A stretch of DNA of 64,000 nucleotides from UBA6183 sp943372215 (GCA_943372215.1 CALRXU020000002.1:251635-315634), one strand, 5' to 3'; positions 34,149 to 44,474 are shown, counted from the first letter of the stretch. Notes: generated from the letters alone by a model not told the origin. Program-made: numbers and translations.

Positions 34149-35333
34149 ATGACTATAAAATTGTACATATTGGTTAAAAGAATGCTCTTTACAGCAATGT
34201 TCATGAGCATTGTTACGATGTCGTACGGAGAAAATGCCTTGCGTAAACTAGCAGTTAATTTTTATGGTCAGTTATTACAATTTAATCTATCCAGCGATTT
34301 TTATACTCAGCGCGAATACTTGTTTAGTGATATTCCAGTGGAAGAAAAATCAACACGCTTGTTAAAGGATAGCGAGTTGGTTTTGTTTACTGAACAAGCA
34401 AATGGTTATGCCAAACAATTGCAATTGGATGATGTGGGCTATTTGTTTATGGTGCAAAAAGCTGCCCGAGAATTAAACAAAGAAAACGATGCCAATATCG
34501 AACAATTGTTTACCTATGCTGCTCTTAGTCTTAAAGGGTATGATGTGATGCTTGGAATAGGCAATAAAGGAATTACCTTATATGGCTATACCAATTTTTC
34601 CATAAAAAACATCCTGTATGTAACCCAAAACAATAAAAGGTACTATGATTTGAGTTTTAACCAATCAAAGGAACCTGGAGAAGAACGCTCAGTTGCTTTG
34701 CCTATTAATGAACAGGCCAAAAGTATGCGTTTAAACAAACTAAGGCCTCCGGTATTGCCAAAGCGTATGGTACATAAAACACTGCCTTTTGAATATGAAG
34801 GTAATGTGTACTTTTTTACAGCAACCTACAATCACTCGTTGGTGGCTTATTACAAAGATTTGCCAGATATTGAAATGAGCCAAGTTTATTTGAATTACGG
34901 CTTATCTGAAACAGGAGAACATACCTTAATTAATCAATTAAAAGAAGCAACCTCCTATTTATCCAAAGAAAAAACAGTAAACTTCTTATTAGCCTTTGTG
35001 CAAAGTTTAAGTTATGCAAAGGATATAGATGTATTGGGCCATGAGAAGTTTTCGTTCCCAGAAGAATCATTGGCCAACGATTTTACAGATTGTGAAGACC
35101 GTTCCATGTTATTTGCTTACTTGGTGCGCGAGGTAGCCAATTTACAAAGCATAGGGTTAATGTATCCAAATGCTGCACACATGAATGTTGCAGTAGAAAG
35201 CTGGAAAAAAGGCAACAAAAGCGATATCAAAGTTTTTGATATGGATTTTGTAGTTTGCGAACCTTCTGGTAATGGTTTTAAAGCAGGTCAACACACCATC
35301 AGCTTATCTGCTGCCAATGTTGTTAAGTGGTAG
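34149..35333 (+). CDS. Exported transglutaminase-like (papain-fold) protein
   Basis: 394 aa with an N-terminal signal peptide (about 10-27, ending SYG). The C-terminal domain has the transglutaminase-core triad in order: Cys in 'NDFTDCEDRSMLFAYLVRE', His in 'NAAHMNVAVES' and Asp in 'KVFDMDFVVCEP'. The first 230 residues are of unknown fold. Such periplasmic proteins act as proteases or amide-bond enzymes, often in envelope processes. It stands alone, with its own promoter-like region, and converges with the GT-C gene 3 bp downstream. Confidence 0.72.
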   Translation: MTIKLYILVKRMLFTAMFMSIVTMSYGENALRKLAVNFYGQLLQFNLSSDFYTQREYLFSDIPVEEKSTRLLKDSELVLFTEQANGYAKQLQLDDVGYLFMVQKAARELNKENDANIEQLFTYAALSLKGYDVMLGIGNKGITLYGYTNFSIKNILYVTQNNKRYYDLSFNQSKEPGEERSVALPINEQAKSMRLNKLRPPVLPKRMVHKTLPFEYEGNVYFFTATYNHSLVAYYKDLPDIEMSQVYLNYGLSETGEHTLINQLKEATSYLSKEKTVNFLLAFVQSLSYAKDIDVLGHEKFSFPEESLANDFTDCEDRSMLFAYLVREVANLQSIGLMYPNAAHMNVAVESWKKGNKSDIKVFDMDFVVCEPSGNGFKAGQHTISLSAANVVKW

Positions 35334-35336
35334 TTG

Positions 35337-36620
35337 TTAAAGTTTGTATCCCAGCCCAAACGTAAAAAATACTGGAATAAGCTGTTGTGTAACAAACATA
35401 GCCAGCATGTATAAACTTAACAACGTGTAGAAAGCCACCTTTCCTTGCTGTTTCATTTTCCAGGCTTGTTTAAATGCCTCAATAAATAAGGGAAAACCTA
35501 TGGCAACAACTAATGCATACCAAATAGAAAAGTGTTTGTTGGTGAAGGTGTGAATAAATGCATGTTGCGCCATTACAAATGTCCAAGCAATGGAAGCAAA
35601 AAACAAAGCCCAAATGATTTTATACAACAGTAGATTATGTTGCTTCATGTTTTTTAATGCAAAGTAAGCCAACACAATAACTGACCATCCTGGGAGCAAA
35701 TAAAATCGTTCCATGCGATTAAACCAGTTGAAAGGGATTTGCCAGTATTGCGATGGTTCAAAAGCTGATTCTGCCTTTTGTCCGGCTATTTCTACACCTG
35801 TTGTTCTAAATAAAAGGGCATGTTTTAAATCTTCAATGGCAAGCGAAAAGCTACCAAAATAAACGGCATTTTGCACCACGTGTAAACCAAATCCTACCAG
35901 CACTGCTAAGCCTGCTGTAATGGTTTCAAAGGTGAAAATACGTTTGTGAAAAATGATAGAAAAACCGAGGGTTAGTATCCCTAAAAAAACAGGCTGCTCA
36001 AATGAAATGTTTACTTCAATAATCATTATTAGTAAAAGCACACCAAATAACCATTTGTTGGTAGCTCCATTTTTATGGTAGATATAAAGGATATAAAAGT
36101 ACAACCACTTTAACAGTTCACCGTAAAGGTGTTGGTGTAGGTTATCGCCCCAAGCAATATAATAATTGGCCAATGCTATGCTACAACCACCAATAAAAGC
36201 TTGGGTGTTGTTTTGGGTCACTTGTTTTAATACATGGAAAATAAAAAAGAAGAAAAAAACAGCCATTAGCAATGGCACAATCCGTAAAACGGATTCTTGG
36301 TAGGAATTAAAGATTACAGCATAAAAGCCAGCCAAAATATTGGGTATTGCGGGATAATGCGTATAAACGATTGGGCTTAACAACTTGGGATAATAATCGT
36401 GCACTGGTAAAAAGGCCGTTTTCACAAAGCCACTGTCGTAAAAGTATTTTGCAGAAGAAATGGTATTGATATCACTATAGCCATCACCATAAATTTGGTT
36501 GCGGGCCCTGCTCTCATCATAACAGGATACAAACAATGCCCTGCTAAGCAGTACAATAAAACTGATTGCAAATACAAGGATTTTGTAACGTTGGTATTGG
36601 GTATTGGATAATTCTTTCAT
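35337..36620 (-). CDS. Polytopic GT-C-type glycosyltransferase-like membrane protein
   Basis: About 427 aa from the ATG at 36620. Ten or more transmembrane helices follow a first loop with acidic residues ('YDESRARN', 'GDGYSDINTISSAKYFYDSG'), the arrangement of lipid-sugar-dependent GT-C transferases. Substrate unknown. It starts 7 bp after the GT9 gene on the same strand, so the two likely act on the same glycolipid. The frame is open to 36647, but that start would run into the GT9 gene. Confidence 0.7.
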   Translation of the reverse strand: MKELSNTQYQRYKILVFAISFIVLLSRALFVSCYDESRARNQIYGDGYSDINTISSAKYFYDSGFVKTAFLPVHDYYPKLLSPIVYTHYPAIPNILAGFYAVIFNSYQESVLRIVPLLMAVFFFFFIFHVLKQVTQNNTQAFIGGCSIALANYYIAWGDNLHQHLYGELLKWLYFYILYIYHKNGATNKWLFGVLLLIMIIEVNISFEQPVFLGILTLGFSIIFHKRIFTFETITAGLAVLVGFGLHVVQNAVYFGSFSLAIEDLKHALLFRTTGVEIAGQKAESAFEPSQYWQIPFNWFNRMERFYLLPGWSVIVLAYFALKNMKQHNLLLYKIIWALFFASIAWTFVMAQHAFIHTFTNKHFSIWYALVVAIGFPLFIEAFKQAWKMKQQGKVAFYTLLSLYMLAMFVTQQLIPVFFTFGLGYKL

Positions 36621-36627
36621 GATATTG

Positions 36628-37758
36628 TTATTGAAGGATTGCGTCAATGTAAGGGCTAACTTGCATAATATTCATATCTTTCATGCAAATATTGTTTCCC
36701 CCACAAGGAATAACCTCTGTATGATGTATACAAGGTGAGCAGGGCTTATTCAAGTAATAATAGGAGGTGTTATTGGCTTGGCTAAGCAGTTGCACTGGAC
36801 TTGTAGGTCCCCATAGGGAGAAGGTTGGCAAATCAAGTTTCTGGGCAATATGTAAAGGGGCGCTATCAATGCACAGCATGCATTTAACTTCTGATCCAAG
36901 GAAACGGTAGTACTCCTCAAAACTATATTTTCCAGCAACATTGATTACTCGTTCAGGGTTTAATTGATAGTCTTTAATAAATAGATTATTCTGTTCAGCA
37001 TCAGAAGGTGCACCAACCAATGCAATTTGATAATGTGACGTTTGTAATATATAGCGGCAGATATCAGCCAATAATTGATTAGGCATTTTGCGCATATCAC
37101 CGCCCAAATCGCTGCAGGTATTGTTAATAGCAACAGTTTTTTTAGGAGCAGTTGAATGGAATTTTTCTGGAAAACTGAAGCGTGAAAACTCGCTAACACC
37201 TGCTGCTTCAACCAGTTTTTGGTAGTTTATACCAACCTGGATAAATTGATTGAAGTAAACATTATGGGTGTTCAGGTAATTTCTAAAATTGGTTTTATCC
37301 AATTGAAAACCAAAACGATTAATGGCACAGGTCCATGATGCAAAAACAGTGGTGAGTATGGAATACACTTCCAAATCAATTACCCAAAGTTTTCTTAATC
37401 CCCAGGTTTGATAAAGGTATTTGCTTGCTGATTTAATCAATGTTAGAAAATTCTTATCATCAATTACCCAAACCTCATCAAATAACTCCATTGGTGATAT
37501 TCCGGCTGAAATCCCCTTGCCACATAAAAGAATCAACTTGGCATCAGGGTGTTTTTTCTTTAAACTAAACAAGGCATTACTGGCTAAAATAACACTACCC
37601 AAGCCAAGTATTTTTATAACAAGAATATGTTTTGGAGCTACATCAAGTTTGTGATTTCTTCTTAACAATATTCCCAAACCACGCACCGCAATAAGGTTAA
37701 CCAACAAAATAACTTTGCCAATGTAAACATCAATAAATTGTTTAACTTTTAAATTCAT
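36628..37758 (-). CDS. Glycosyltransferase family 9 protein
   Basis: 376 aa. Short N-terminal hydrophobic helix (about 12-30), then the GT9 pattern 'HILVIKILGLGSVILASNAL', 'WVIDLEVYS', 'VAINNTCSDLGGDMRKMP', 'ALVGAPSDAE' and the acceptor-side 'LCIDSAPLHIAQKLDLPTFS'. The C-terminus has the Cys cluster 'KPCSPCIHHTEVIPCGGNNI' found in related enzymes. It precedes the GT-C gene and follows an SDR gene on the same strand, consistent with a glycolipid or LPS-sugar operon. Confidence 0.83.
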   Translation of the reverse strand: MNLKVKQFIDVYIGKVILLVNLIAVRGLGILLRRNHKLDVAPKHILVIKILGLGSVILASNALFSLKKKHPDAKLILLCGKGISAGISPMELFDEVWVIDDKNFLTLIKSASKYLYQTWGLRKLWVIDLEVYSILTTVFASWTCAINRFGFQLDKTNFRNYLNTHNVYFNQFIQVGINYQKLVEAAGVSEFSRFSFPEKFHSTAPKKTVAINNTCSDLGGDMRKMPNQLLADICRYILQTSHYQIALVGAPSDAEQNNLFIKDYQLNPERVINVAGKYSFEEYYRFLGSEVKCMLCIDSAPLHIAQKLDLPTFSLWGPTSPVQLLSQANNTSYYYLNKPCSPCIHHTEVIPCGGNNICMKDMNIMQVSPYIDAILQ

Positions 37759-37773
37759 ACAATCAGCTTGCTG

Positions 37774-38475
37774 TTATTTTTTGGGGCCTTTGGGTTGCAA
37801 TGGTCTTATCTCAAGGTTTACAGTATGGAAATTGGCTGGCATTTGTAATGCGTATACGATGTTGCTTGCCACATCCTCCGGCATTAGCATATAATCATGC
37901 GGTTGAATACCTGGGCTATTTCTGAAAAAATCAGTTTTAACGCTACCAGGATAAATGCAGGTAACCTTTATGCCAAAGTCCCTTACCTCCCTAAACAAGC
38001 TTTCGCTTAGGCCTTTTACCGCCCACTTAGTAGCACAATAAGCGGCCACTTGTGGCATTCCTTCTAATGCTGCCGTTGAGGCAATGTTAATGATGTGTCC
38101 GCTTTGTTGTTGTTTCATAATGGGTAATGTTTGTTTACAACAATAAAATACGCCATTTACATTGGTTTGTTGCATCTCGTCCCACTGCTCAATGGGCATA
38201 TCTTCTAAAAAACCGAAGTAGCCTAATCCTGCATTGTTTACTAGGATATGCAATTGGTTATTGGTTTTTGCTAGTATGGTTTTAAAAGCCTGTTCCACGT
38301 CATGCAATTGCCTTACATCACAAGGGATAAAAGTGTAATTTGGGTGCGAGATGTCGTTTTTATTTCTGCCCAAGCCAAAAACCAGCGTTCCTTTTTCCAA
38401 TAAAAGTTTAGCAGTATGGTATCCTATTCCTTTACTTACTCCTGTAATAACGGCTATTTTGTCTGTCAATTCCAT
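37774..38475 (-). CDS. Short-chain dehydrogenase/reductase
   Basis: 233-aa classical SDR. Cofactor motif 'ITGVSKGIGYHTAKLL' (T-G-x3-G-x-G), 'LVNNAGLGYFG' (N-N-A-G), catalytic Ser in 'NIASTAALEGMPQ', and Y-x3-K in 'AAYCATKWAVKGLSESL'. Substrate unknown. It begins 4 bp after the DUF2279 gene stop on the same strand and is followed 15 bp later by the GT9 gene. Confidence 0.93.
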   Translation of the reverse strand: MELTDKIAVITGVSKGIGYHTAKLLLEKGTLVFGLGRNKNDISHPNYTFIPCDVRQLHDVEQAFKTILAKTNNQLHILVNNAGLGYFGFLEDMPIEQWDEMQQTNVNGVFYCCKQTLPIMKQQQSGHIINIASTAALEGMPQVAAYCATKWAVKGLSESLFREVRDFGIKVTCIYPGSVKTDFFRNSPGIQPHDYMLMPEDVASNIVYALQMPANFHTVNLEIRPLQPKGPKK

Positions 38476-38479
38476 AAAA

Positions 38480-39349
38480 TCAATTTACTAAAAACAGTTT
38501 ATACTGTGTTTTTCCATCAGTTGAAAATTTCATCCCCGGGCCAGGAAGGTGAAGAAAGTTAACAATGGCCTTGGTGGCATTTATTGTTGATGACTTACTC
38601 TTAATGCCATTTAGGTTAATATCAAATGACAATAAAAATTCCCGTTGGATGGAAATACCCTCTTTATACCTGAAGTTATCAACGCTGTATCCGGTTGCAA
38701 TATTAAGCCAGGCTGGCCAATTACTGCCGAGTTTGCCGGGTAACATATTGTGTAAATCAAAACTCAGCCAATAAGCATGCCCATTATAATCTTCGGTAAG
38801 TACCCAATGGTTGCCATTAACTTCTTTGTATTTTTTAGAGGGAAAGTAGCTGTATTTAAAGTTGATGTTTTTCAGGTATGGCACTTTTTGCTGTAAAACC
38901 CCATATCCAATACCTCCTAAATTAAATAGCATATCTGGTACAGAAAACCCCCAAGTGGTAAATCCATCTCCTAATTCAATACTCAATGCCCATGAAACAG
39001 GTAAAATAGTGCTCCAAATCAGCCGTTGCTTTTCATCATAACCGGCCCATTTCATGGTTTCATTAAGTACATTAAAATACAGGTATGAGGTATAGGCATG
39101 TCCCAACTTATCCATCCCATAACTGTAATTATTGAACCCACCATCATTTAACCAAATAAACGGATGAAACCCACCTTCCCACCACCACTTGTATTCAACA
39201 TACAAACTCCCCAGCTGTTGTAGAGCTATTCCAGCCGCTACTGCGCGTTTTTTAGTAAGAAACGGTTTCTTACCAGTTGAGTCAGCCTGCTGTCCAAACA
39301 ACAACAAGGCAAATAGCAATGACAAAAAGGTGAGTTTAATTTTTAGCAT
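38480..39349 (-). CDS. DUF2279 (YfiM-like) exported protein
   Basis: 289 aa with a signal peptide (about 1-22). The DUF2279 pattern is clear: 'WLNDGGFNNYSYGMDKLGHA' then Y-T-S-Y-L-Y, 'WALSIELGDGFTTWGFSVPD' and 'NLGGIGYGVLQ'. A C-terminal beta-rich portion probably sits in the envelope. The molecular role of the family is not known. Its start codon shares one base with the preceding gene's stop. Confidence 0.8.
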   Translation of the reverse strand: MLKIKLTFLSLLFALLLFGQQADSTGKKPFLTKKRAVAAGIALQQLGSLYVEYKWWWEGGFHPFIWLNDGGFNNYSYGMDKLGHAYTSYLYFNVLNETMKWAGYDEKQRLIWSTILPVSWALSIELGDGFTTWGFSVPDMLFNLGGIGYGVLQQKVPYLKNINFKYSYFPSKKYKEVNGNHWVLTEDYNGHAYWLSFDLHNMLPGKLGSNWPAWLNIATGYSVDNFRYKEGISIQREFLLSFDINLNGIKSKSSTINATKAIVNFLHLPGPGMKFSTDGKTQYKLFLVN

Positions 39350-40212
39350 TAGAAATCAAAATAAGCACCTATGGTGTGTAAGTTTGTTTGTTGTTTATAA
39401 AATTGGCCTCGTTCTTCATAGCCCCCTAAATACTGATATGCCAGCCTAAAATGTTCTTGGTTTGATTGGTGCAATTTATACCCCAACTGCAAACAATGTG
39501 TATTGCCAAAATCAAACTCTTCTCTTAATTTAATGTCAGCTGCTGCATAAATGGCATTTGAGGGGTTAAATTGAAACAAAGTAATTTCACCTCCTGCGTG
39601 TAACAATACACTACCAGAAAGATTTTTTGCCAAGTTCATTTCCCCGATTTTATAATTATGAAAATAGTAAAAGCCACCGTACAATAAAAGGTTGTTTTTT
39701 AAAAGACGGTGTACACTGTGCAATTGAACATAGTCTTTTACGTAATTTATTGGTGTTAAACCGGCATTAATTGCATCGTCACTTAAATGCTGGCTAGTAT
39801 GCCCGTAGCTACTTCTCAAATACCATGATTGTGATAATTTTAAGTCGAAAAAGAAGTCTACAAAGTAATCTACATTTACTGTTTCCCCTCTTTTGGTGTA
39901 TCGTTTTAGTGTGGTGTAAACACTTGATGCTACGCTAAATTGTAGGGTTTTGCCTAACGCATTAATATTTACCAAGGGAAATTGCATGCCCATACTGGTA
40001 AAAAATTGGGTGCCTTGGGTTGTTTTTAGCAATTGCAGCCGATGTGCCCTTGCATCAGCTGTAAATACAGGTATCATTCTTTTAGGTAGTCTTTGGAAAG
40101 ATACATCATATTTGGCATACCATTTTTCAGCAGCTAGCGTATCGGCTGTTTGTGCAACCAACGCAGTTGTTATAAAAAGCAGAAAGAAAATACCACAAAC
40201 AACATGTTTCAT
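39349..40212 (-). CDS. Outer-membrane beta-barrel-like protein (DUF1207-like)
   Basis: 287 aa with a signal peptide (about 1-21, ending LVAQ). The rest is a series of amphipathic strands with aromatic ends, closing with Phe (IGAYFDF), as for outer-membrane barrels. 'WYLRSSYGHTSQHLSDDAIN' resembles the S-S-H-L-x-D-E block of DUF1207 proteins. The gene runs into the DUF2279 gene by one base, so both products may work together in the outer envelope. Confidence 0.65.
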   Translation of the reverse strand: MKHVVCGIFFLLFITTALVAQTADTLAAEKWYAKYDVSFQRLPKRMIPVFTADARAHRLQLLKTTQGTQFFTSMGMQFPLVNINALGKTLQFSVASSVYTTLKRYTKRGETVNVDYFVDFFFDLKLSQSWYLRSSYGHTSQHLSDDAINAGLTPINYVKDYVQLHSVHRLLKNNLLLYGGFYYFHNYKIGEMNLAKNLSGSVLLHAGGEITLFQFNPSNAIYAAADIKLREEFDFGNTHCLQLGYKLHQSNQEHFRLAYQYLGGYEERGQFYKQQTNLHTIGAYFDF

Positions 40213-40263
40213 TGAGGTGCGCTGAATGTGTGCAATATAAGGATGGTTGGTTGAAAAAAAAAC

Positions 40264-40298
40264 GCAAAAGGCGGCACCTGAAAGGTGCCGCCTTTTGC
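40264..40298 (-). terminator. Strong intrinsic terminator after the M16 peptidase gene
   Basis: Fifteen-base perfect arms (gcaaaaggcggcacc and complement) with a 5-nt loop. On the minus strand the stem is followed by GTTTTTTTTT. It lies 21 bp beyond the M16 stop. Confidence 0.9.
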
Positions 40299-40318
40299 AG
40301 GCAAGAAATAAAACGATT

Positions 40319-43249
40319 TTAGTATCCGAAAATATCTTCCAGAGTTAACTCTACCACTTCACCATACTTTTTCAAATCATTTAGGTTAATTTTTTCTTTG
40401 CTGCCCATTATTGCATAATGATAAGCTTTACCCACGTAATGATTGTTAAAATAAGTATCAATATCTTTAAAAGATATCGCATCAATGTTTTCATAAATAT
40501 CCTTACTGGTGCTGTGATTTAATCCCAGTTTTTTAGCTCCCATCAGTGCAAAAAACACTTCTTCTTTATTGGTTCGTTGTGTTTCTATTTGTTGTTTAAC
40601 GGCTTCTTTGGCTGCATTAAAACTTGCTTCCGATTTTGGCAAAGCAGTTAATAAGTCTAACATAGCTGGCACGGCATCATTTAACTTATCAGCTTGTGTA
40701 CCAATGTATGCCATAACATAATAAGGATCAGCTTTCTTTTGAGGCACCGCATAACGCGAAAAAGTAGAGTAGGCCAATGCCTTACTTTCTCTAATGGTTT
40801 GAAATACCACTGACGACATGCCGCCACCGAAATACTCATTAAACATGGTAATGATTGGATATGAATTGCTATCAAATGGTTGTGATTGCTTGTTTAACCA
40901 AAGTATCTCAGCCTGAACCATTTTATAATTAACAAAATATACTTTGTTGGTTGCTGTTTCATTGCGGGTAAATTCAACTGCTTTAGGGTAGGCCATTAAT
41001 TTGGCTGGTGTTTTATGATTTTTATCCAAAGCCGAAGTAACAGCTGACAATTCTTGCGGGCCATAATAGTAGATAGTATGCTCATACGAAGTCAATTGTT
41101 TAATCATGTTTACCAAATCATCGGCTTTTAATGCTTTTAATTCAGCTTCACTTAGGTTGTAAGTGGTAGGGTTGTTTTTGCCAAACATGGTATAATTGCG
41201 CAATGCGTTCCAAAAAATAGCCTGTTTACTTAATTTGGCATCCTTACGTTGTTTTAACGTTCGTTCAATCAATTGGTTTAGCGCCTCTTGGTCTGGTTTA
41301 GCATTGGCCAGTAAGTGTTCAAACAATTTTAATGCAGCATCAAAGTTTTCCGTTAAACCGCTTAACGATACGTAAACCTGCTCATCACCTGCACTTACAT
41401 TAAAATCGCAAGCCAGTTTAAAAAACTCTTTACTAATTTGTTCACTGGTATATTTATCAGTACCTAAATATTGCAATAACTGAACAGCTATAGGAAGTTT
41501 AATGTTGTTAAACTTGCCCATATCCAATACATAGTACATGGTAAATAAGGCATTGTCCTTATTTTTAATGTAGTAAATAGGTAATTTCTTACCAACCATG
41601 CCCCTGGTAACATCCTTATTAAAATCAAGGAATTTAGGTGCAATACGTGGTGTGTTTAAGTTGTTTATTTTTTCAACAAATGGACTCACGTCATCTCTAT
41701 TTACCTCAACAGGGGTAATTTGTGGTTTCTCAATTTTTACAGTGCCTTTGTCTTCTCCAATGTTTTTATAAATCACCACATAATCGTTGCCATAAGCACG
41801 ATTGCCATAATCAATAATTTCTTGGCGGGTAATTTTTGATAAGTTATTCAGTAAACTGGCCTGTTCTGTCCATGGTTTGTCAACAATAAAAGCATCCAGC
41901 ATGGTGCTGGCGCGTCCTTCATTGCTCTCATTGTTGCGTATAATCTCTACTTTAAAATTATTAATAATGGCTTTCAAGTCATCATCAGTAAACTTTCCTG
42001 CTTTAATACTTTCAATCTGCTCTAATAAAAGGGTTTTAACCTCCTCCAATGATTGTCCTTGTTTAGGTTTACCTGTTAAAAAGTGAATGCCATAGTCCTT
42101 ATTCATCCAAACTGAAGAAGATGCAGCCAATACTTTTTGTTGTTTCACCAGGTTTAAATCAATAAGTCCTGCTTTTGAATTTGCCAATAAGTAATCAAAC
42201 AGAGTGGCATATTGGGCATCTTTGCTATTGGCTCCTGCTGTTCTAAATCCAATCATTATATTTTCAGCATCGGGCCCATAAACATTAACCACAGTTGGTG
42301 CATTGCGCTTTGGTTCTGGCTCAAAAACATAAGGTGGAACATCTTTAGGTTTCATGTAACTGAATTTTTCTGCAATCCAGTTTATGGTTTGGTCTGGGTC
42401 AAAATCACCTGCAAGCACAATGGCCATGTTGTTTGGCACGTAATAGGTATTGTAATAATTGCGGATTTTAACCAATGAAGGATTTTTTAAATGTTCAACA
42501 GTACCAATAGTGGTTTGTGTACCATACGCGTGTTTGGTAAATAGATTGGTCATTAAGGCTTCAAAAACCTTACGGCTGTCGTTGTCCAGTGCAATATTTT
42601 TTTCCTCATATACGGCCTCTAATTCTGTATGAAATAAACGCAAAACAGGCGCACGGAAACGTTCTGCCTCAATGGTAAGAAAACTGTTTAACTGGTTTTG
42701 TGGAATATCATTTACATAAACGGTTTGTTCAAGCGAGGTGAATGCGTTTGTACCTTGTGCTCCTATTGTACTCAACATTTTATCATATTCGTTGGCAATA
42801 GCATACTTACTGGCAACACCGCTAACTGAATCAATTTGATGGTAAATATTTTTACGTGCCTTTTCATCAGTGGTTTTATTGTATAACTCATAAAGGGCAT
42901 CAATTTTATCCAATTGCTCTTTTTCTTTGGCCCAATCCTTAGTGCCATATTGGTCAGTTCCTTTAAACAACATATGTTCAAGGTAATGCGCCAATCCTGT
43001 GTTGTCAGCAGGGTCGTTTTTACTGCCAGCTTTGGTGGCAATGTAGGTTTGAATCCTTGGTTCGGCTTTATTTACCGAAAGCATTACCGTTAATCCGTTT
43101 GGTAAGGTATAAATACGCACACCCAACGGGTCGTTTTTAACGGTTTTATAAGTAAACTTCCCATCAGGCGATTTTTGCTCAACCCATTGGGCTTGAGCAA
43201 AAGCTACGGAAATAAATAGAATCAAGAGAATGCTTGAGAGTTTTTTCAT
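40319..43249 (-). CDS. Exported M16 (pitrilysin-type) zinc metallopeptidase
   Basis: 976 aa with a signal peptide (about 1-20). The inverted zinc motif H-x-x-E-H is H88-Y-L-E91-H92 in 'GLAHYLEHMLFKGTDQ', with the distal Glu in 'LEAVYEEKNIALDND'. Two homologous halves follow (about 40-510 and 540-970); the second half has no zinc motif, and ends with 'ESKALAYSTFSRYA', as in full-length M16 enzymes. It probably degrades peptides in the periplasm. Single gene with its own terminator. Confidence 0.93.
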   Translation of the reverse strand: MKKLSSILLILFISVAFAQAQWVEQKSPDGKFTYKTVKNDPLGVRIYTLPNGLTVMLSVNKAEPRIQTYIATKAGSKNDPADNTGLAHYLEHMLFKGTDQYGTKDWAKEKEQLDKIDALYELYNKTTDEKARKNIYHQIDSVSGVASKYAIANEYDKMLSTIGAQGTNAFTSLEQTVYVNDIPQNQLNSFLTIEAERFRAPVLRLFHTELEAVYEEKNIALDNDSRKVFEALMTNLFTKHAYGTQTTIGTVEHLKNPSLVKIRNYYNTYYVPNNMAIVLAGDFDPDQTINWIAEKFSYMKPKDVPPYVFEPEPKRNAPTVVNVYGPDAENIMIGFRTAGANSKDAQYATLFDYLLANSKAGLIDLNLVKQQKVLAASSSVWMNKDYGIHFLTGKPKQGQSLEEVKTLLLEQIESIKAGKFTDDDLKAIINNFKVEIIRNNESNEGRASTMLDAFIVDKPWTEQASLLNNLSKITRQEIIDYGNRAYGNDYVVIYKNIGEDKGTVKIEKPQITPVEVNRDDVSPFVEKINNLNTPRIAPKFLDFNKDVTRGMVGKKLPIYYIKNKDNALFTMYYVLDMGKFNNIKLPIAVQLLQYLGTDKYTSEQISKEFFKLACDFNVSAGDEQVYVSLSGLTENFDAALKLFEHLLANAKPDQEALNQLIERTLKQRKDAKLSKQAIFWNALRNYTMFGKNNPTTYNLSEAELKALKADDLVNMIKQLTSYEHTIYYYGPQELSAVTSALDKNHKTPAKLMAYPKAVEFTRNETATNKVYFVNYKMVQAEILWLNKQSQPFDSNSYPIITMFNEYFGGGMSSVVFQTIRESKALAYSTFSRYAVPQKKADPYYVMAYIGTQADKLNDAVPAMLDLLTALPKSEASFNAAKEAVKQQIETQRTNKEEVFFALMGAKKLGLNHSTSKDIYENIDAISFKDIDTYFNNHYVGKAYHYAIMGSKEKINLNDLKKYGEVVELTLEDIFGY

Positions 43250-43312
43250 TTAGGTTTTAATTATTTAGGACAAATCAACAAAAAAAAAGGCGAAATACAA
43301 CCTCCGCTAAAC

Positions 43313-43341
43313 ACAAAGGCAACCTTTATGGTTGCCTTTGT
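43313..43341 (-). terminator. Terminator after the T9SS cargo gene
   Basis: Arms acaaaggcaacc and ggttgcctttgt around a 5-nt loop, 27 bp past the stop of the minus-strand gene. The T-run is short (TTTGTGTTT). Confidence 0.7.
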
Positions 43342-43367
43342 ATAAAATCTATGAAGAAAGTGTCGTG

Positions 43368-44456
43368 TTATTTGGCAATAACCAATCTTTTTTGGGTGCT
43401 ATTCCCAGTTGCATCAGTCAATACTAAAAAGTACAATCCGTTGTTTAACGCACTAATATTAACAGTAGACTCTTCTTTGGTGATGTTGGTGTTTAAAACT
43501 GTTTTTCCTTGCAAATCAACAATATTGGCACTGTATGTACCAGCATCTTTTACTTGAATGGTTAATTGATTTGAAGCTGGATTAGGGTAAACAGCCACTT
43601 CGTTGGTATTTACTTCTTTTAAGCCTACAGCAGTTCCACCAGTAAAAACGGCTCTGTAAGACAACTCAAATGCTGTTTTGCCATTTGGGATTTCATAGGC
43701 TTTTATTTGATTAATAGCGCCATCGGTGCCAAGAGCCATTTTGTAAGTCTTAGTTGCAGTAAATCCAGATTGTCCATTCTCAGAATATACCATACTATCT
43801 AACTTGTTGTTGGTGTAGATGTAATCATATTTTCCCACATCAACTCTTGGGCCTGCTGCATCGCTATCAAACTTATCACTGGTTCTCTGATTACCATTGT
43901 AAGTAATTGTTCTTCTTAGAAACTCCTTCCAATCTCCTGCATCATATCCATATTGGTAAGAGGCGGTTAATTTGCCCGCAGCGTTAAAAGTTTTTGTGAT
44001 TTTATAAGAGAGTTCATAAAAGGTACCGTTGTGTTCTGCTATAGTCCATGCAGTGTCTTTGCCGTTGGCATCAAAATAAACGGTATTACGTTCATAAGGT
44101 CCCCACGTGCCACCATCATTTAATTCTATTGTAAAAACATACGAATTTCCATTTTGGCTTACACTTTCAACTCGGGTAACATCTGAAAGTGGGTTTGCTG
44201 GGTCTATGTTATTAAATGCAACAGCATTCATCACCTTTGAACTATTGTAGCCGGGTACAAAGCTATACCAAACTGTTTCTCCAGATCCCGCAACGGAAGG
44301 TTTCCACATTTTCATTTCTGTGTAACCCGACCTGAGGTTAGGGAAATCATCATACAAAGTATAAAAAGCACTTGGGGTGTTTACATCTGACGGTGCTATT
44401 TGAGCAAAGCCATAAGATGAGGCTAATAATAATAGGGAAAGTAATTGTTTTTTCAT
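43368..44456 (-). CDS. Secreted protein with type IX C-terminal sorting domain
   Basis: 362 aa. Signal peptide (about 1-18, ending GFAQ), a beta-rich body with no recognised enzyme motif (about 20-275), and a type A T9SS sorting domain at the C-terminus: 'VAVYPNPASNQLTIQV', 'ANIVDLQGKTVLNT' and 'LNNGLYFLVLTDATGNSTQK' then R-L-V-I-A-K. The body has repeated Tyr/Gly/Asn-rich strands like those in cell-surface proteins parsed by the T9SS. Export depends on the system that includes the SprE-type protein at 3.6 kb. Confidence 0.85.
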   Translation of the reverse strand: MKKQLLSLLLLASSYGFAQIAPSDVNTPSAFYTLYDDFPNLRSGYTEMKMWKPSVAGSGETVWYSFVPGYNSSKVMNAVAFNNIDPANPLSDVTRVESVSQNGNSYVFTIELNDGGTWGPYERNTVYFDANGKDTAWTIAEHNGTFYELSYKITKTFNAAGKLTASYQYGYDAGDWKEFLRRTITYNGNQRTSDKFDSDAAGPRVDVGKYDYIYTNNKLDSMVYSENGQSGFTATKTYKMALGTDGAINQIKAYEIPNGKTAFELSYRAVFTGGTAVGLKEVNTNEVAVYPNPASNQLTIQVKDAGTYSANIVDLQGKTVLNTNITKEESTVNISALNNGLYFLVLTDATGNSTQKRLVIAK

Positions 44457-44474
44457 GTTTGGTTGTTAATAGTG